A DNA stretch of 64,000 nucleotides. Source: Actinomadura latina NBRC 106108 (GTDB lineage Bacteria; Actinomycetota; Actinomycetes; Streptosporangiales; Streptosporangiaceae). The stretch is taken from positions 62,001 to 126,000 of the forward strand of contig NZ_BCQS01000012.1 of NCBI RefSeq assembly GCF_001552195.1, given 5' to 3'. The notes beneath the pieces were generated by a model that worked only from the letters and a program-made list of their open reading frames with translations, had not been told where the DNA came from and ran no database searches. The position numbers and the translations under genes were made by a program. This document shows, piece after piece, positions 41,980-51,268 of this stretch (the stretch's first letter is position 1; each line of letters begins with the position of its first letter).

Positions 41980-42015
41980 GCGGCCGGCGCCGCCCCGTGC
42001 GGGCGCGCCGGCCGC
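41980..42015. terminator. Bidirectional terminator between hemerythrin and lpdA
   Basis: Arms GCGGCCGGCGC (41980-41990) and GCGCCGGCCGC (42005-42015) are a perfect 11-bp inverted repeat with a 14-base loop, located between two converging stops. Confidence 0.65.
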
Positions 42016-42021
42016 CGCGCG

Positions 42022-43425
42022 TCAGAGGTTGATCATGTGGCCGGCCAGGCCGTGGATCGCTTCCTGAATCGCTTCGCCCAGGGTGGGGTGGGCGTGGACG
42101 TTGCGGGCGACCTCGTTGACCGTCAGGTCCCACTTCTGGGCCAGGGTCAGTTCGGGCAGGAGTTCGGTGACCTCGGGGCCGATCAGGTGGGCGCCGAGGA
42201 TCTCGCCGTACTTGGCGTCGCTGACCACCTTGACGAAGCCGTCGCCCTCGCCCATGCCGAGCGCCTTGCCGTTGGCGCTGTAGGGGAACTTCGCCGTCTT
42301 CACGTCGAAGCCCTGCTCCTTGGCCTGGGCCTCGGTGTAGCCGAAGGAGGCGACCTGCGGCTGGCAGTAGGTGGCGCGCGGGATCATGATGTAGTCGAGT
42401 TCCATCGTCTCGGCGTCCGCGATGGTCTCGGCCGCGACGACGCCCATGGCCTCGGCGGCGTGCGCGAGCATGAGCTTGGCGGTGACGTCGCCGATGGCGT
42501 AGATGTGCGGGACGGACGTCCGGCAGCGGCCGTCCACGTCGATCGCGCCGCGCTCGGTCAGGGCCACGCCGGTCTTCTCCAGGCCGTAGCCGTCCACGTT
42601 GGGCTGGAAGCCGATCGCCTGCAGGACCTTGTCGGTCTCGATGACCTGCTGGGCGCCGTCCTTGCCGGTGACGGTGACCTTCACCTTGTCGCCCGAGTCG
42701 TCGATCGCGTCCACGCGGGTGGCGGTGAGGACGTCCACGCCGAGCTTGCGGTACCGCTTCGCCAGCTCCTTCGACACGTCGGCGTCCTCGTTCGGGACCA
42801 TCCGGTCGAGGAACTCGACGATCGTGACCTTCACCCCGTAGTTGTGCAGGACGTAGGCGAACTCCACGCCGATCGCGCCCGCGCCGGCGATGACGATGCT
42901 CTCCGGCAGTTCCGCGCTGAGGATCTGCTCCTCGTAGGTGACGACCCGCTCGGAGAGGGACGTGCCCGGCAGCAGCTTGGTGTGCGCGCCCGCCGCGATG
43001 ATGCAGTTGTCGAACGTCACAGTCTCGGACGAGCCGTCCTGCCGCGACACCTGCACCGTGTTCGGGTCGGTGAAGGTGCCGCGCCCGTCATAGGTCGTGA
43101 TCTTGTTCTTCTTCATCAGGAACTGGACGCCCTTGACGAGCTTGTCCGACACCTGCCGGCTGCGCTGGAACGCGACGCCGTAGTCGAAGGACACCCGCCC
43201 CTCGACGTTGATCCCGAAGGTCTGCTGCTCCCGCGTGAAGATGTGCGCGAGCTCCGCGTTGCGCAGCAGCGCCTTCGAGGGGATGCAGCCGACGTTGAGG
43301 CACACCCCGCCCCAGTACCTCTCCTCGATGATCGCCGTCTTCAGCCCGAGCTGTGCCGACCGGATCGCGGCGACATATCCACCCGGGCCCGCGCCGAGGA
43401 TCACGACGTCAAAGTGTTCGCTCAT
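42022..43425 (-). CDS. lpdA: Dihydrolipoamide dehydrogenase
   Basis: This 467-residue flavoprotein re-oxidises the dihydrolipoyl groups of 2-oxo-acid dehydrogenase complexes (E3). FAD motif GAGPGG is at residues 11-16, the redox disulfide is Cys42 and Cys47 in [13 protein letters not shown], and the NAD motif [10 protein letters not shown] lies mid-protein. The catalytic His-Glu pair is in [15 protein letters not shown] near the C terminus. It stands alone, without E1 or E2 genes. Confidence 0.95.
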   Translation of the reverse strand: MSEHFDVVILGAGPGGYVAAIRSAQLGLKTAIIEERYWGGVCLNVGCIPSKALLRNAELAHIFTREQQTFGINVEGRVSFDYGVAFQRSRQVSDKLVKGVQFLMKKNKITTYDGRGTFTDPNTVQVSRQDGSSETVTFDNCIIAAGAHTKLLPGTSLSERVVTYEEQILSAELPESIVIAGAGAIGVEFAYVLHNYGVKVTIVEFLDRMVPNEDADVSKELAKRYRKLGVDVLTATRVDAIDDSGDKVKVTVTGKDGAQQVIETDKVLQAIGFQPNVDGYGLEKTGVALTERGAIDVDGRCRTSVPHIYAIGDVTAKLMLAHAAEAMGVVAAETIADAETMELDYIMIPRATYCQPQVASFGYTEAQAKEQGFDVKTAKFPYSANGKALGMGEGDGFVKVVSDAKYGEILGAHLIGPEVTELLPELTLAQKWDLTVNEVARNVHAHPTLGEAIQEAIHGLAGHMINL

Positions 43426-43763
43426 ATCAATGGACACTATTCGGCGCGGCCGCCTCCTCGCATCCCGATGCGCCGGGCCGGGCGCCGACCGAGGGCCGGC
43501 GCACGTTTCATGGCGAGGGCCACAGCACCCTTTCCCGCCAGCCAGGGGAGCAGTCAACTACTGTTAGTGTTTCGGACGGCCTCCCGCCGGTCACCATCTG
43601 CGGGAGCCGTTCAACCGAGAGGGCGGCGCGCCGGGCGGCGCGAGCCCCGACCGTCCCGGCCGCGGAGCCCGGCGGTGCACCCGAGCAGGCGGCGTCGCGG
43701 CGATGGAACATCGTGCCGCGCGCCGGTCGTTGCCCACCCGAAGCCGAGTGGAGGAGTCGCGGA
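43426..43763. other. Intergenic region between divergent lpdA and membrane-protein genes
   Basis: These 338 bases have no credible gene. They must hold the lpdA promoter and that of the rightward membrane protein; TAGTGT at 43565 could be a -10 element but lacks a partner. GGAGGAG at the right end is the ribosome site of the next gene. Confidence 0.4.
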
Positions 43764-44414
43764 GTGAGGATCCCCAAGCGCGTCAACACCGTCCTGGACT
43801 GGATGGAACAGCATTTCGTCGCGCTTGCCGTGGTCGTCGCGCTGGTGGTGGTCGCGCTCGTCGCCCTGCTGGCCCCGGCGGCGGTCGGCTTCCCGGTCGC
43901 CGGGTTCGTCCTCGGCACGGCGGTGGGCGGGTTCGTGGTGCACCTCCGGCTGAGCCGCCGCATCGCCCGCGCCCGCTCGGACGTCGACAACCTGCTGCGG
44001 GAGAACGGCGCGCTGCGGCACCGCAACACCGTCCTCGCCAGCGGGGTGATCACGCGGGAGTCGCAGGAGACGCAGGCGCTCGTGTCGATCCCCGAGGACG
44101 ACCTCCTGCAGGACGACCTCCTGGAGGACGGCCCGCACGCCGATCCGCAGCGCACCGCCACCCTCGACGAGCTCCTCGACGGCGACCCGCAGCGCACCGA
44201 CGAGTTGCCCGGCGAGCTGCCCGGTGAGCAGCCCGGCGAGCAGCTGGGCGCCGGGGCCGCCTCGGACCTCCCCGAGGTCCCGGACGACGACGACGACCCG
44301 CAGCGCACCACCGTCCTCGCCACCCGGCCCGCGGACGATCCCACCGGTGAGGACGACGAGGACACCGCCCGCACTCACCGCAGCGCGAAGAGGAAGAAGA
44401 CCAGGAAGGCGTGA
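43764..44414 (+). CDS. LapA-like small membrane protein with acidic tail
   Basis: This 216-residue protein has two close hydrophobic segments near the N terminus (ALAVVVALVVVALVALLAPA and VGFPVAGFVLGTAVGGFVVHL), a short coiled stretch (RARSDVDNLLRENGALRHRN), then an acidic tail with a DPQRT motif repeated three times (DPQRTATLDELL, DPQRTDELP, DPQRTTVL). The layout recalls LapA-domain proteins. The DPQRT repeats could be phosphorylated Thr sites; this is inference. GTG 43764 is eight bases after GGAGGAG. Confidence 0.7.
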   Translation: MRIPKRVNTVLDWMEQHFVALAVVVALVVVALVALLAPAAVGFPVAGFVLGTAVGGFVVHLRLSRRIARARSDVDNLLRENGALRHRNTVLASGVITRESQETQALVSIPEDDLLQDDLLEDGPHADPQRTATLDELLDGDPQRTDELPGELPGEQPGEQLGAGAASDLPEVPDDDDDPQRTTVLATRPADDPTGEDDEDTARTHRSAKRKKTRKA

Positions 44415-44478
44415 CCGTGCGCTGACTCCGGGTCACCGAGGCCGCCGATCGGCGTTAGCTTCGTCGATCATCGGGCAG

Positions 44479-45864
44479 ATGCACCGCGTGAAAGACGACC
44501 CGGAGCGCGCCGTCCGCGGCGCGAGCCTGACGGCGGACAAGGGCGGTACCGGCGCCGTCCACAAGGCCGTCATCGCCTCGGCCATGGGGAACTGCATCGA
44601 GTGGTTCGACTTCGGCGTGTTCAGCGCCGGGGTGATGACCGCGATCATCGGCACGGTGTTCTTCCCGGCGGAGGCGGCCGGCAGCGCGTCGCTGCGGTCC
44701 TTCGCGCTGATCGCGGCGGCGTTCCTCGCCCGCCCGTTCGGCGGGCTGTTCTTCGGGCCGATGGGCGACCGGCTCGGCCGCAAGCGGGTGCTGGCCGCCA
44801 CGATCATCCTGATGTCCGGCTCGACGTTCGTGATCGGGATCCTGCCCGGCTACGCCACGATCGGGATCGCGGCGCCGCTGGCGCTGCTCGGCGTCCGGCT
44901 GATCCAGGGCTTCTCGACGGGCGGCGAGTACGGCGGCGCCGCCACGATGATCGCCGAGTACGCGCCGACGCACCGGCGCGGGTTCTTCGGCAGCTTCCTG
45001 GAGTTCGGCACGCTGACCGGCTACATCCTGGGAGCCGGCCTCGTCTTCGTCATGGACCTCGCGCTCAGCGATCAGGCGATGCACGCCTGGGGCTGGCGCA
45101 TCCCGTTCCTGGTCGCGCTGCCGCTCGGCCTCGTCGGCCTCTACGTCCGGACGCGGATCGAGGACACGCCGACCTTCCAGCGCATGGAGCAGGAGGGCAA
45201 GAAGGCCCAGTCGCCGCTGAAGGAGACGCTGCAGCACTACTGGCGCGTCATCGTGATGCTGATCGGCATCGTGTTCCTGCTGAACGTCGCGGACTACACG
45301 CTGCTCACGTTCATGCCGTCCTACCTCGTCGACTTCATCAAGATGGACGCCGAGACGGCGCAGCTCATCACGATCGGCGTCGAGGCGGCCATGATGGTCG
45401 TGATCCTGCCGCTCGGCCACCTCTCCGACCGGATCGGCCGCAAGCCGCTGCTGCTGACGGCGGCGATCGGCTACATCTTCCTGGCCTGGCCGGCGTTCGC
45501 TCTCATGCAGACCGACAACAAGCTCGGCGTGGCGGCCGGCTACGCCGTCGTCGGCGGACTGCTGGTGCTGATGCTGGCGGTGATCGGCGCGACGTTCCCG
45601 GCGATGTTCCCCACCAAGGTGCGGTACGGGGCATTCGCCATCGGCTACAACATCTCGACGTCGCTGTTCGGCGGGACGGCGGCGGTGCTCGTCGGGTCGC
45701 TGATCGACGTGACGGGCTCGAACTACATCCCGGCGTACTACCTGATGCTGGCCGCGCTCGTGGCGCTCGTGCCGATCATCATGATCCCGGAGACGGCCGG
45801 GGTGCCGATCGAGGAGGCCGGGAACGAGCGCGTCCCGGAACCGGCGGGTTACGGCGCGGGCTGA
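44479..45864 (+). CDS. MFS transporter, ProP/metabolite:H+ symporter type
   Basis: This 461-residue transporter has 12 predicted helices and the metabolite-H+ symporter marks: NCIEWFDFGVFSAGVM at the start, the A-motif GPMGDRLGRKRVL, RLIQGFSTGGEYGGAATMIAEYAP, and the mid-loop A-motif GHLSDRIGRKPLLL. Relatives carry proline/betaine, shikimate or dicarboxylates, so an organic-acid or osmolyte substrate is likely. The start is ATG 44479, with only a weak ribosome site. Confidence 0.9.
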   Translation: MHRVKDDPERAVRGASLTADKGGTGAVHKAVIASAMGNCIEWFDFGVFSAGVMTAIIGTVFFPAEAAGSASLRSFALIAAAFLARPFGGLFFGPMGDRLGRKRVLAATIILMSGSTFVIGILPGYATIGIAAPLALLGVRLIQGFSTGGEYGGAATMIAEYAPTHRRGFFGSFLEFGTLTGYILGAGLVFVMDLALSDQAMHAWGWRIPFLVALPLGLVGLYVRTRIEDTPTFQRMEQEGKKAQSPLKETLQHYWRVIVMLIGIVFLLNVADYTLLTFMPSYLVDFIKMDAETAQLITIGVEAAMMVVILPLGHLSDRIGRKPLLLTAAIGYIFLAWPAFALMQTDNKLGVAAGYAVVGGLLVLMLAVIGATFPAMFPTKVRYGAFAIGYNISTSLFGGTAAVLVGSLIDVTGSNYIPAYYLMLAALVALVPIIMIPETAGVPIEEAGNERVPEPAGYGAG

Positions 45865-45869
45865 CCCGT

Positions 45870-46173
45870 GTGCCCCACCTGGGCCGGGCGAGAACGCAGC
45901 GGATCGAGGACGCGGCCGGCGGCGCCTACCGCGTCAACCGGCGGCTCGCCTATACGCTCGGCGACGGCGAGCCGGTGCTGCCGGGGACGTTCGTCGACTA
46001 CGAGGGCTCCCCGCGCGAGTACGAGCTGAGCGTCGCGCAGACCGTCCTGCACGTCCACACCCGCTATCGACGACCGGGTGCTGCTGACCTACCTGGTCAG
46101 CGCCCACTACTCGGCCGCCGTGCTGGTCCCGGACGCGCTCGGCGTCCTGGAGAACGTCGAGACCGCCCGCTGA
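45870..46173 (+). pseudogene. Frameshifted small ORF (about 100 residues)
   Basis: A frame opens five bases after the MFS stop (GTG 45870) and codes VPHLGRARTQRIEDAAGG and on to [10 protein letters not shown]. At 46065 it shifts: reading one base further gives [20 protein letters not shown], ending ENVETAR at 46173. Removing the T at 46065 restores a single frame of 100 codons with good third-position GC throughout. The family is not recognised. It is either a real disruption or a one-base sequencing error. Confidence 0.55.
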
Positions 46174-46227
46174 GCCCGCCGAGACCGCCGAGACCGACGC
46201 GATCACTGACAGCGCCGGGACGCGCGC

Positions 46228-47454
46228 CTACCCCTTGATCTGCGTCCAGGCCTCGGCCCAGCGGGAGTAGTCGACGCAGGTGTTGCCGCGGTCGTCGCCG
46301 CAGTCCTCCACGGGGGTCTTCCAGAAGGCCAGGCGCTTGTAGAAGTCGGGGTCGCCGACGTGGTACGTCGAGCAGAAGCCCTTGGCGGTGTACCCGCACG
46401 CCTTCGGGTTGGCGGGGGCCTCGCCGAACCACTGCGCGACCTGGGCCTGCACCTTGGGGGTGGTGACCCAGTTCATCCACTTGTACATGCAGGTGGGGTG
46501 CTGCGCCTTCGAGGAGACCATCCAGGTGTCGGACCAGCCGGTCGCGCCCTCGGACGGGAGGGTGGTCGCGACCGGCGCCTTGTCCGCGAGGGTCAAATTG
46601 GCGGTCACCTGCCACGCGGTGCCCGCGTAGTTGTAGCCGCTCTTGAACGACTGGAGTTCGTCCAGGTAGTTCGCCCAGTACTGGTTGACGTTCGGGCGCT
46701 GCTGCTTGAGCAGGCCGATCGCCGCCTGGAACTGCTTCTCGTCCAGCTCGTACACGTCTTTGATCTTCAGGTCGGGACGGTGCGCCTTCAGGTAGAGGGC
46801 CGCGTCCGCGATGTAGATGGGGGAGTCGTAGGCGACGACGTGCCCGGCCGCCGGGGTGTCCTTCTCCCACACGACGCTCCACGAGGTCGGACGTTGCGGG
46901 ATCTTGTCCGTCCGGTACATGAGCATGTTGGCGCCGTAGCCGTGCGGAACGCCGTACATCTGGCCGTTGACCGAGTTGTACGGCTGGTCCTTCAGGTACT
47001 TGGCGATGTCGCCGTAGTTGCTGAGGAGACCGGTGTTGACGGGCGCGACCGACCCGCCGTAGATGAGCCGCAGGCTCGCGTCGCCGGACGCCGACACGCC
47101 GTCGTAACGGCCGGTCTTCATCAGCGCGACCATCGAGTCGGACGTGTCGGCGACCTTCGTGTGCACCCGGCAGCCGGTCGCCTTCGTGAACGGGGTGACC
47201 CAGTCGACGCTCTTGTCGCTGGAGCCGTCCTCGGCGTAGCCCGCCCAGGCGACGAGATCGAGCCGCCCTTCCGGGGTGCCGAGCTCCTGCATCATCGGGA
47301 TGTCGGGCGGTCCGGCGGCGGACGCGGAGTCGCCGCTGCATCCGGCGGTCAGCGCCGCGACCGTGGCCAGCGCGCCCGCGGCGAGCACCGCCCGCGACCT
47401 GCGCATGCGGACGAGCGACCCGGCTTTTTCCGTCGCGTGGGGAGAACGAGCCAT
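46228..47454 (-). CDS. Polyamine-type ABC transporter substrate-binding lipoprotein
   Basis: This 408-residue extracytoplasmic binding protein has a signal peptide ending at the lipobox LTAGCS (near residue 38), so it is lipid-anchored. The body resembles the PotD family for spermidine or putrescine (LDLVAWAGYAEDG, KTGRYDGVSASGD, GVPHGYGANMLMYRTDKIP). Four Cys in the last 80 residues may form disulfides. No permease or ATPase gene is adjacent. The start is taken at ATG 47454; a later ATG at 47406 also leaves a usable signal peptide. Confidence 0.85.
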   Translation of the reverse strand: MARSPHATEKAGSLVRMRRSRAVLAAGALATVAALTAGCSGDSASAAGPPDIPMMQELGTPEGRLDLVAWAGYAEDGSSDKSVDWVTPFTKATGCRVHTKVADTSDSMVALMKTGRYDGVSASGDASLRLIYGGSVAPVNTGLLSNYGDIAKYLKDQPYNSVNGQMYGVPHGYGANMLMYRTDKIPQRPTSWSVVWEKDTPAAGHVVAYDSPIYIADAALYLKAHRPDLKIKDVYELDEKQFQAAIGLLKQQRPNVNQYWANYLDELQSFKSGYNYAGTAWQVTANLTLADKAPVATTLPSEGATGWSDTWMVSSKAQHPTCMYKWMNWVTTPKVQAQVAQWFGEAPANPKACGYTAKGFCSTYHVGDPDFYKRLAFWKTPVEDCGDDRGNTCVDYSRWAEAWTQIKG

Positions 47455-47618
47455 CACGCTGAGGCATCGTAGGGGTATTTTCGTCCATCTGTGCACACAA
47501 AACGTGATGATCCGGAAACTGTCGACACACGGCGCCGGACGGTCTTAGGCTCTCCTACCGTTCCCCCGCGACCCGCCACGCACAGCAGTCGCTTCCGTCT
47601 CGCCAGCCGTCCGAACGA

Positions 47619-50252
47619 GTGAAAGTTCTAGCCGCAGTGCCAAATCGAGGCCGCACCACCACGGACTCAGCCGCCGGCCGCCGGCGGGCTCCCAAGGCAG
47701 CGCGATTCCGGTCCATCCGCTTCAAGGTCGTCCTCATGGTCACCGTGTCGGTGGTCTCCCTCGGCGTGCTCTGGGCGTTCGCCGCGAGCATCGCGCTCGG
47801 CGAGGGGCTCAACCTCCGGCACGTCAAGACCGTCCAGGACCACTACGGGTACCCGTCCGGCGCGCTCGGCAGCGCGCTGCAGGCGGAGCGGCGGCTGTCG
47901 ATGGTGTACCTCGGCGGCCGCGCGGAGGGCGACCGCGCGTCGATGGAGTCCGGCCGGCTGGTCACCGACCGGCAGGCCGACCTGTTCCGCCGGCTCGCCG
48001 GGGACGCGGGCGCCCGCGACGCCGCGCCGGAGCCCACCCGAAAGCTCGCCGACAAGATCATCAGCGAGCTGGACGGGCTGGCCGCCCGCCGCCGCGCCAT
48101 CGACAACGGCGCCGTCGACCGGGACCGCGCGTTCGCCGACTACACCGCGCTGCTCGGCGACGTCGGCGCGCTCCAGGGCTCCCTCGCCACGCTGGACAAC
48201 TCCGAGGTCGCCAAGGACGCCCGCAACGAGGCGTCGCTGACCCGCGCCCGCGAGGTCCTCGCGCAGGAGGACGCGCTCCTCGCCGGCGCGCTCGCCGCCG
48301 GCCGGATGACGGCCGCCGAGCACTCCCGGTTCGTCAAGCTCGTCGGGACGCAGCGCGCCCTCTACGGGTACGCGGCGGCCGAGCTGCGCTCCGCCGACCA
48401 GGCCTACTACCAGCGCGTCGTCGCGATGCCCGAGTACGGTCGGCTCCGCACGCTGGAGGACCGGTTCGTCGGGTCCGCCCGGTACGCCAAGAACAGCGCC
48501 GGTAACGCCGGGGTGCTGTGGAAGACCACCGCCGACTCCAACCTGACCCGGCTGCGCGGCCTCGAACTCGCCGTGTCCGAGGGCGCGGAGCGGCGCGCCG
48601 AGCCGATCGCCGCCGGCATCATCACCCGCGTCGTCCTCGCGGGCGCGCTCGGGCTCGTCGCCGTCGCCGCGTCCCTCGTCCTCGCGATCTGGGTCGCCCG
48701 GTCCGTCATCCGCGAGCTGGCCCGGCTGCGCCGCGAGGCGATCGACCTGGCCGACGTCCGGCTGCCCGGCGTGATCCGCCGGCTGCGCCGCGGCGAGGAG
48801 GTCGACGTGGCCGCCGAGGCGCCGCCGCTGGCGTTCGGCACCCGCGAGATCGACCAGGTCGGCGACGCGTTCAACGCCGCCCGGCGCACCGCGATCCAGG
48901 GCGCGGTCGAGGAGGCCACGCTCCGCCGCAACGTCAGCGACGTGTTCGTCAACCTCGCGCGCCGCAGCCAGACGTTGCTGCACCGCCAGCTCAAGCTGCT
49001 GGACGCGATGGAGCGGCGCATCGAGACCCCCGACGACCTCGAGGACCTGTTCCGCGTCGACCACCTCGCCACCCGCATGCGGCGGCACGCCGAGGGCCTG
49101 ATCATCCTGTCCGGGCAGGCGCCCGGCCGAGGCTGGCGCAGCCCCGTCGCGATCGTCGACATCGCCCGCGCCGCCGCGTCCGAGGTCGAGGACTACACCC
49201 GGGTCAACGTCGCCCCGATGACCCGCGCCGCGGTCGTCGGCCCCGCCGTCGCCGACGTCATCCACCTGCTCGCCGAGCTGATCGAGAACGCCACCGCGTT
49301 CTCGCCGCCGCACACCACCGTCCAGGTGCAGGGGCAGGCCGTCTCGCACGGCTTCACGCTGGAGGTCGAGGACCGCGGCCTCAGCATGGACGAGCCGAGC
49401 CTCGCCGCCGCCAACGAGCGGCTCGCCACCGCCGCCGAGTTCGACCTGTCCGACAGCGCCCAGCTCGGCCTGTTCGTCGTCGGGCGGCTCGCCCGCCGGC
49501 ACGGCATCAAGGTGACGCTGCGGACGTCCCCGTACGGCGGCATGACCGCGATCGTCCTGCTGCCCGAGGGCCTCGTCGTCCCGGACGAGGGCGACCCCGC
49601 GCAGGCCGGCCCCGCCCTCACCACCCGCCGGGCGGAGGACGCGCTCGTCCCCGTCGGCTCGGTCGTCGGCGGCCGGGACCGGCAGGAGCGCGGCGGGTCG
49701 GTGCTGCGGCTCGCCTCGGGACGGCACGCCGCCCCCGCGTCCGCGCCGTCGGAGGCCGCGTCCGCCGGCGGCCCGCCCGCCGAGGAACCGGGCGCCATGA
49801 CCGGGCCCATCCCCATGTTCGGCGACCCGGGGCCGATGACCGGCCCCATCCCGGTGTTCGAGGAGCCGATGCAGGGCCCGGCGCCCGCGCCGCGCTCGGC
49901 GCCGTCGCCGTGGGGCGACCCGCCGCCCGCGCCCGAGCCGGAGCCGCCCGCGGCGGCGGCCGGACCCGCGGCCGAGCCGCCGGCCGCCAAGCCGGGCGTG
50001 CCGCGGTCGCCGCGCGAGGTCCGGCGGCGGCCCCCCGGCGGGTCCGGAGCGGCCGGCCGGCCGGCGCTGCCGAAACGCGTCCGGCAGGAGAACATGGCCG
50101 CCCAGCTGCGCGAGGACCGGTCCGCCGCGCCCACGCCGCCCGCCGAGCCGCGGCCGAGCCGGTCGCCCGAGGAGCTGCGGTCGATGATGTCGTCCATCCA
50201 GCAGGGCACCCGGCGCGGCCGCGCCGAGGCCCTCGACACCGAGGAATCGTGA
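47619..50252 (+). CDS. Conservon-type sensor histidine kinase
   Basis: This 877-residue membrane kinase is like CvnA of Streptomyces. It has one helix at about residues 34-60, an extracytoplasmic nitrate-sensor-like (NIT) helical domain, a second helix at about 335-360, a HAMP region, then NLARRSQTLLHRQLKLLD with a candidate His near residue 453. The ATPase domain has ELIENATAFS (N box, about 551) and GLFVVGRLARRHGIKV. The last 230 residues are Pro/Ala/Gly-rich linker ending in a basic stretch. GTG 47619 has no strong ribosome site. DUF742 and GTPase genes follow. Confidence 0.9.
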   Translation: MKVLAAVPNRGRTTTDSAAGRRRAPKAARFRSIRFKVVLMVTVSVVSLGVLWAFAASIALGEGLNLRHVKTVQDHYGYPSGALGSALQAERRLSMVYLGGRAEGDRASMESGRLVTDRQADLFRRLAGDAGARDAAPEPTRKLADKIISELDGLAARRRAIDNGAVDRDRAFADYTALLGDVGALQGSLATLDNSEVAKDARNEASLTRAREVLAQEDALLAGALAAGRMTAAEHSRFVKLVGTQRALYGYAAAELRSADQAYYQRVVAMPEYGRLRTLEDRFVGSARYAKNSAGNAGVLWKTTADSNLTRLRGLELAVSEGAERRAEPIAAGIITRVVLAGALGLVAVAASLVLAIWVARSVIRELARLRREAIDLADVRLPGVIRRLRRGEEVDVAAEAPPLAFGTREIDQVGDAFNAARRTAIQGAVEEATLRRNVSDVFVNLARRSQTLLHRQLKLLDAMERRIETPDDLEDLFRVDHLATRMRRHAEGLIILSGQAPGRGWRSPVAIVDIARAAASEVEDYTRVNVAPMTRAAVVGPAVADVIHLLAELIENATAFSPPHTTVQVQGQAVSHGFTLEVEDRGLSMDEPSLAAANERLATAAEFDLSDSAQLGLFVVGRLARRHGIKVTLRTSPYGGMTAIVLLPEGLVVPDEGDPAQAGPALTTRRAEDALVPVGSVVGGRDRQERGGSVLRLASGRHAAPASAPSEAASAGGPPAEEPGAMTGPIPMFGDPGPMTGPIPVFEEPMQGPAPAPRSAPSPWGDPPPAPEPEPPAAAAGPAAEPPAAKPGVPRSPREVRRRPPGGSGAAGRPALPKRVRQENMAAQLREDRSAAPTPPAEPRPSRSPEELRSMMSSIQQGTRRGRAEALDTEES

Positions 50253-50258
50253 CGGGCC

Positions 50259-50636
50259 ATGACCGGTCCTGGCAGCGAATGGCTCGATGACGAGGCCGGC
50301 CCGATCGTACGGTCGTACGCGCTCACCCGCGGGCGCGCGCGGCCCGCGACCGGCGAGGCCTTCGACATGATCACGATAGTCTCGACCGCGGCGCGGCCCC
50401 GGTCGGGCTCGCCCGGCATCGGCCCCGAGCATCTCGACATCCTGGAGATGTGCGTGCAGCCGCAGCCGGTGGCCGAGATCGCCGCCCGCATGAAGCTCCC
50501 GCTGGTCGTCGTGCGCGTCCTGCTCGGCGACCTGCTGCACCACCGGCTCATCACCGCCACCCGCCCCCAACAGGAGAGCCCGCTCTCCCAGGAACGTCTG
50601 CTGAGGGAAGTGCTCCATGGTCTCCAAGCCCTCTGA
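50259..50636 (+). CDS. DUF742 protein (CvnC-like)
   Basis: This 125-residue cytoplasmic protein of the DUF742 family is the third member of actinobacterial conservons. Its winged-helix-like core is visible as EHLDILEMCVQPQPVAEIAARMKLPLVVVRVLLGDLLHHRLI. The start lies 6 bases after the kinase stop and its end overlaps the GTPase gene by 20 bases, so the three are co-translated. It probably couples kinase state to the GTPase. Confidence 0.9.
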   Translation: MTGPGSEWLDDEAGPIVRSYALTRGRARPATGEAFDMITIVSTAARPRSGSPGIGPEHLDILEMCVQPQPVAEIAARMKLPLVVVRVLLGDLLHHRLITATRPQQESPLSQERLLREVLHGLQAL

Positions 50637-51240
50637 GCCCGCGGAACCCGAGGGACCCGGCCCGGCGGTCCCGGTCGCGGTGAAGATCCTCGTCGCCGGC
50701 GGCTTCGGGGTCGGCAAGACCACGCTCGTCGGCGCGGTCAGCGAGATCCGCCCCCTGCAGACCGAGGAGCTGCTCACCGACCGGAGCGTCGGCATCGACG
50801 ACACCGAGGGCATCGAGCAGAAGACCACCACCACGGTCGCGATGGACTTCGGCCGCATCACGATCCGCGACGGCCTCGTCCTGTACCTGTTCGGCACGCC
50901 CGGCCAGGACCGCTTCTGGTTCATGTGGGACGAGCTGTCGTTCGGCGCGCTCGGCGCCGTCGTCCTCGCCGACACCCGCCGGCTCGCCGACTGCTTCCCC
51001 GCCGTCGACTACTTCGAGAACCGCGGCCTGCCGTTCGTCATCGGCGTCAACTGCTTCGACGACGGCTACGACTACACGTCCGAGGAGATCCGGGACGCGC
51101 TCGACCTCCGCCCGGACACCCCGGTCGTGCTCTGCGACGTCCGCGAGCGAACGTCCGGCAAGGAGGTGCTGACGACGCTGGTGAGGCATCTGCTGAGCGT
51201 GCACGAGGCGCAGAACGCGGCGGGCGCCACCGCTGGGTGA
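50617..51240 (+). CDS. Conservon GTPase (CvnD-like)
   Basis: This 207-residue small GTPase has the P-loop GGFGVGKTT at residues 28-36, a switch region with the TTTTVAMDFGRI stretch and TPGQDRFWFMW, and a base-specificity region INCF-like (VNCFDD in place of the usual NKxD), as in CvnD proteins. It acts at the membrane with the kinase and DUF742 protein. The usual roadblock protein (CvnB), its GTPase-activating-like partner, is not encoded here. Confidence 0.92.
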   Translation: MVSKPSEPAEPEGPGPAVPVAVKILVAGGFGVGKTTLVGAVSEIRPLQTEELLTDRSVGIDDTEGIEQKTTTTVAMDFGRITIRDGLVLYLFGTPGQDRFWFMWDELSFGALGAVVLADTRRLADCFPAVDYFENRGLPFVIGVNCFDDGYDYTSEEIRDALDLRPDTPVVLCDVRERTSGKEVLTTLVRHLLSVHEAQNAAGATAG

Positions 51241-51268
51241 TCCGGCCGCACTGTAGGCTTTCGGCGCC

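Noticed and set aside
47667-50975. A 1102-codon open frame on the minus strand across the kinase, DUF742 and GTPase genes
   Set aside because: The plus-strand genes carry clear domains; the antisense frame is a by-product of GC-rich third positions.
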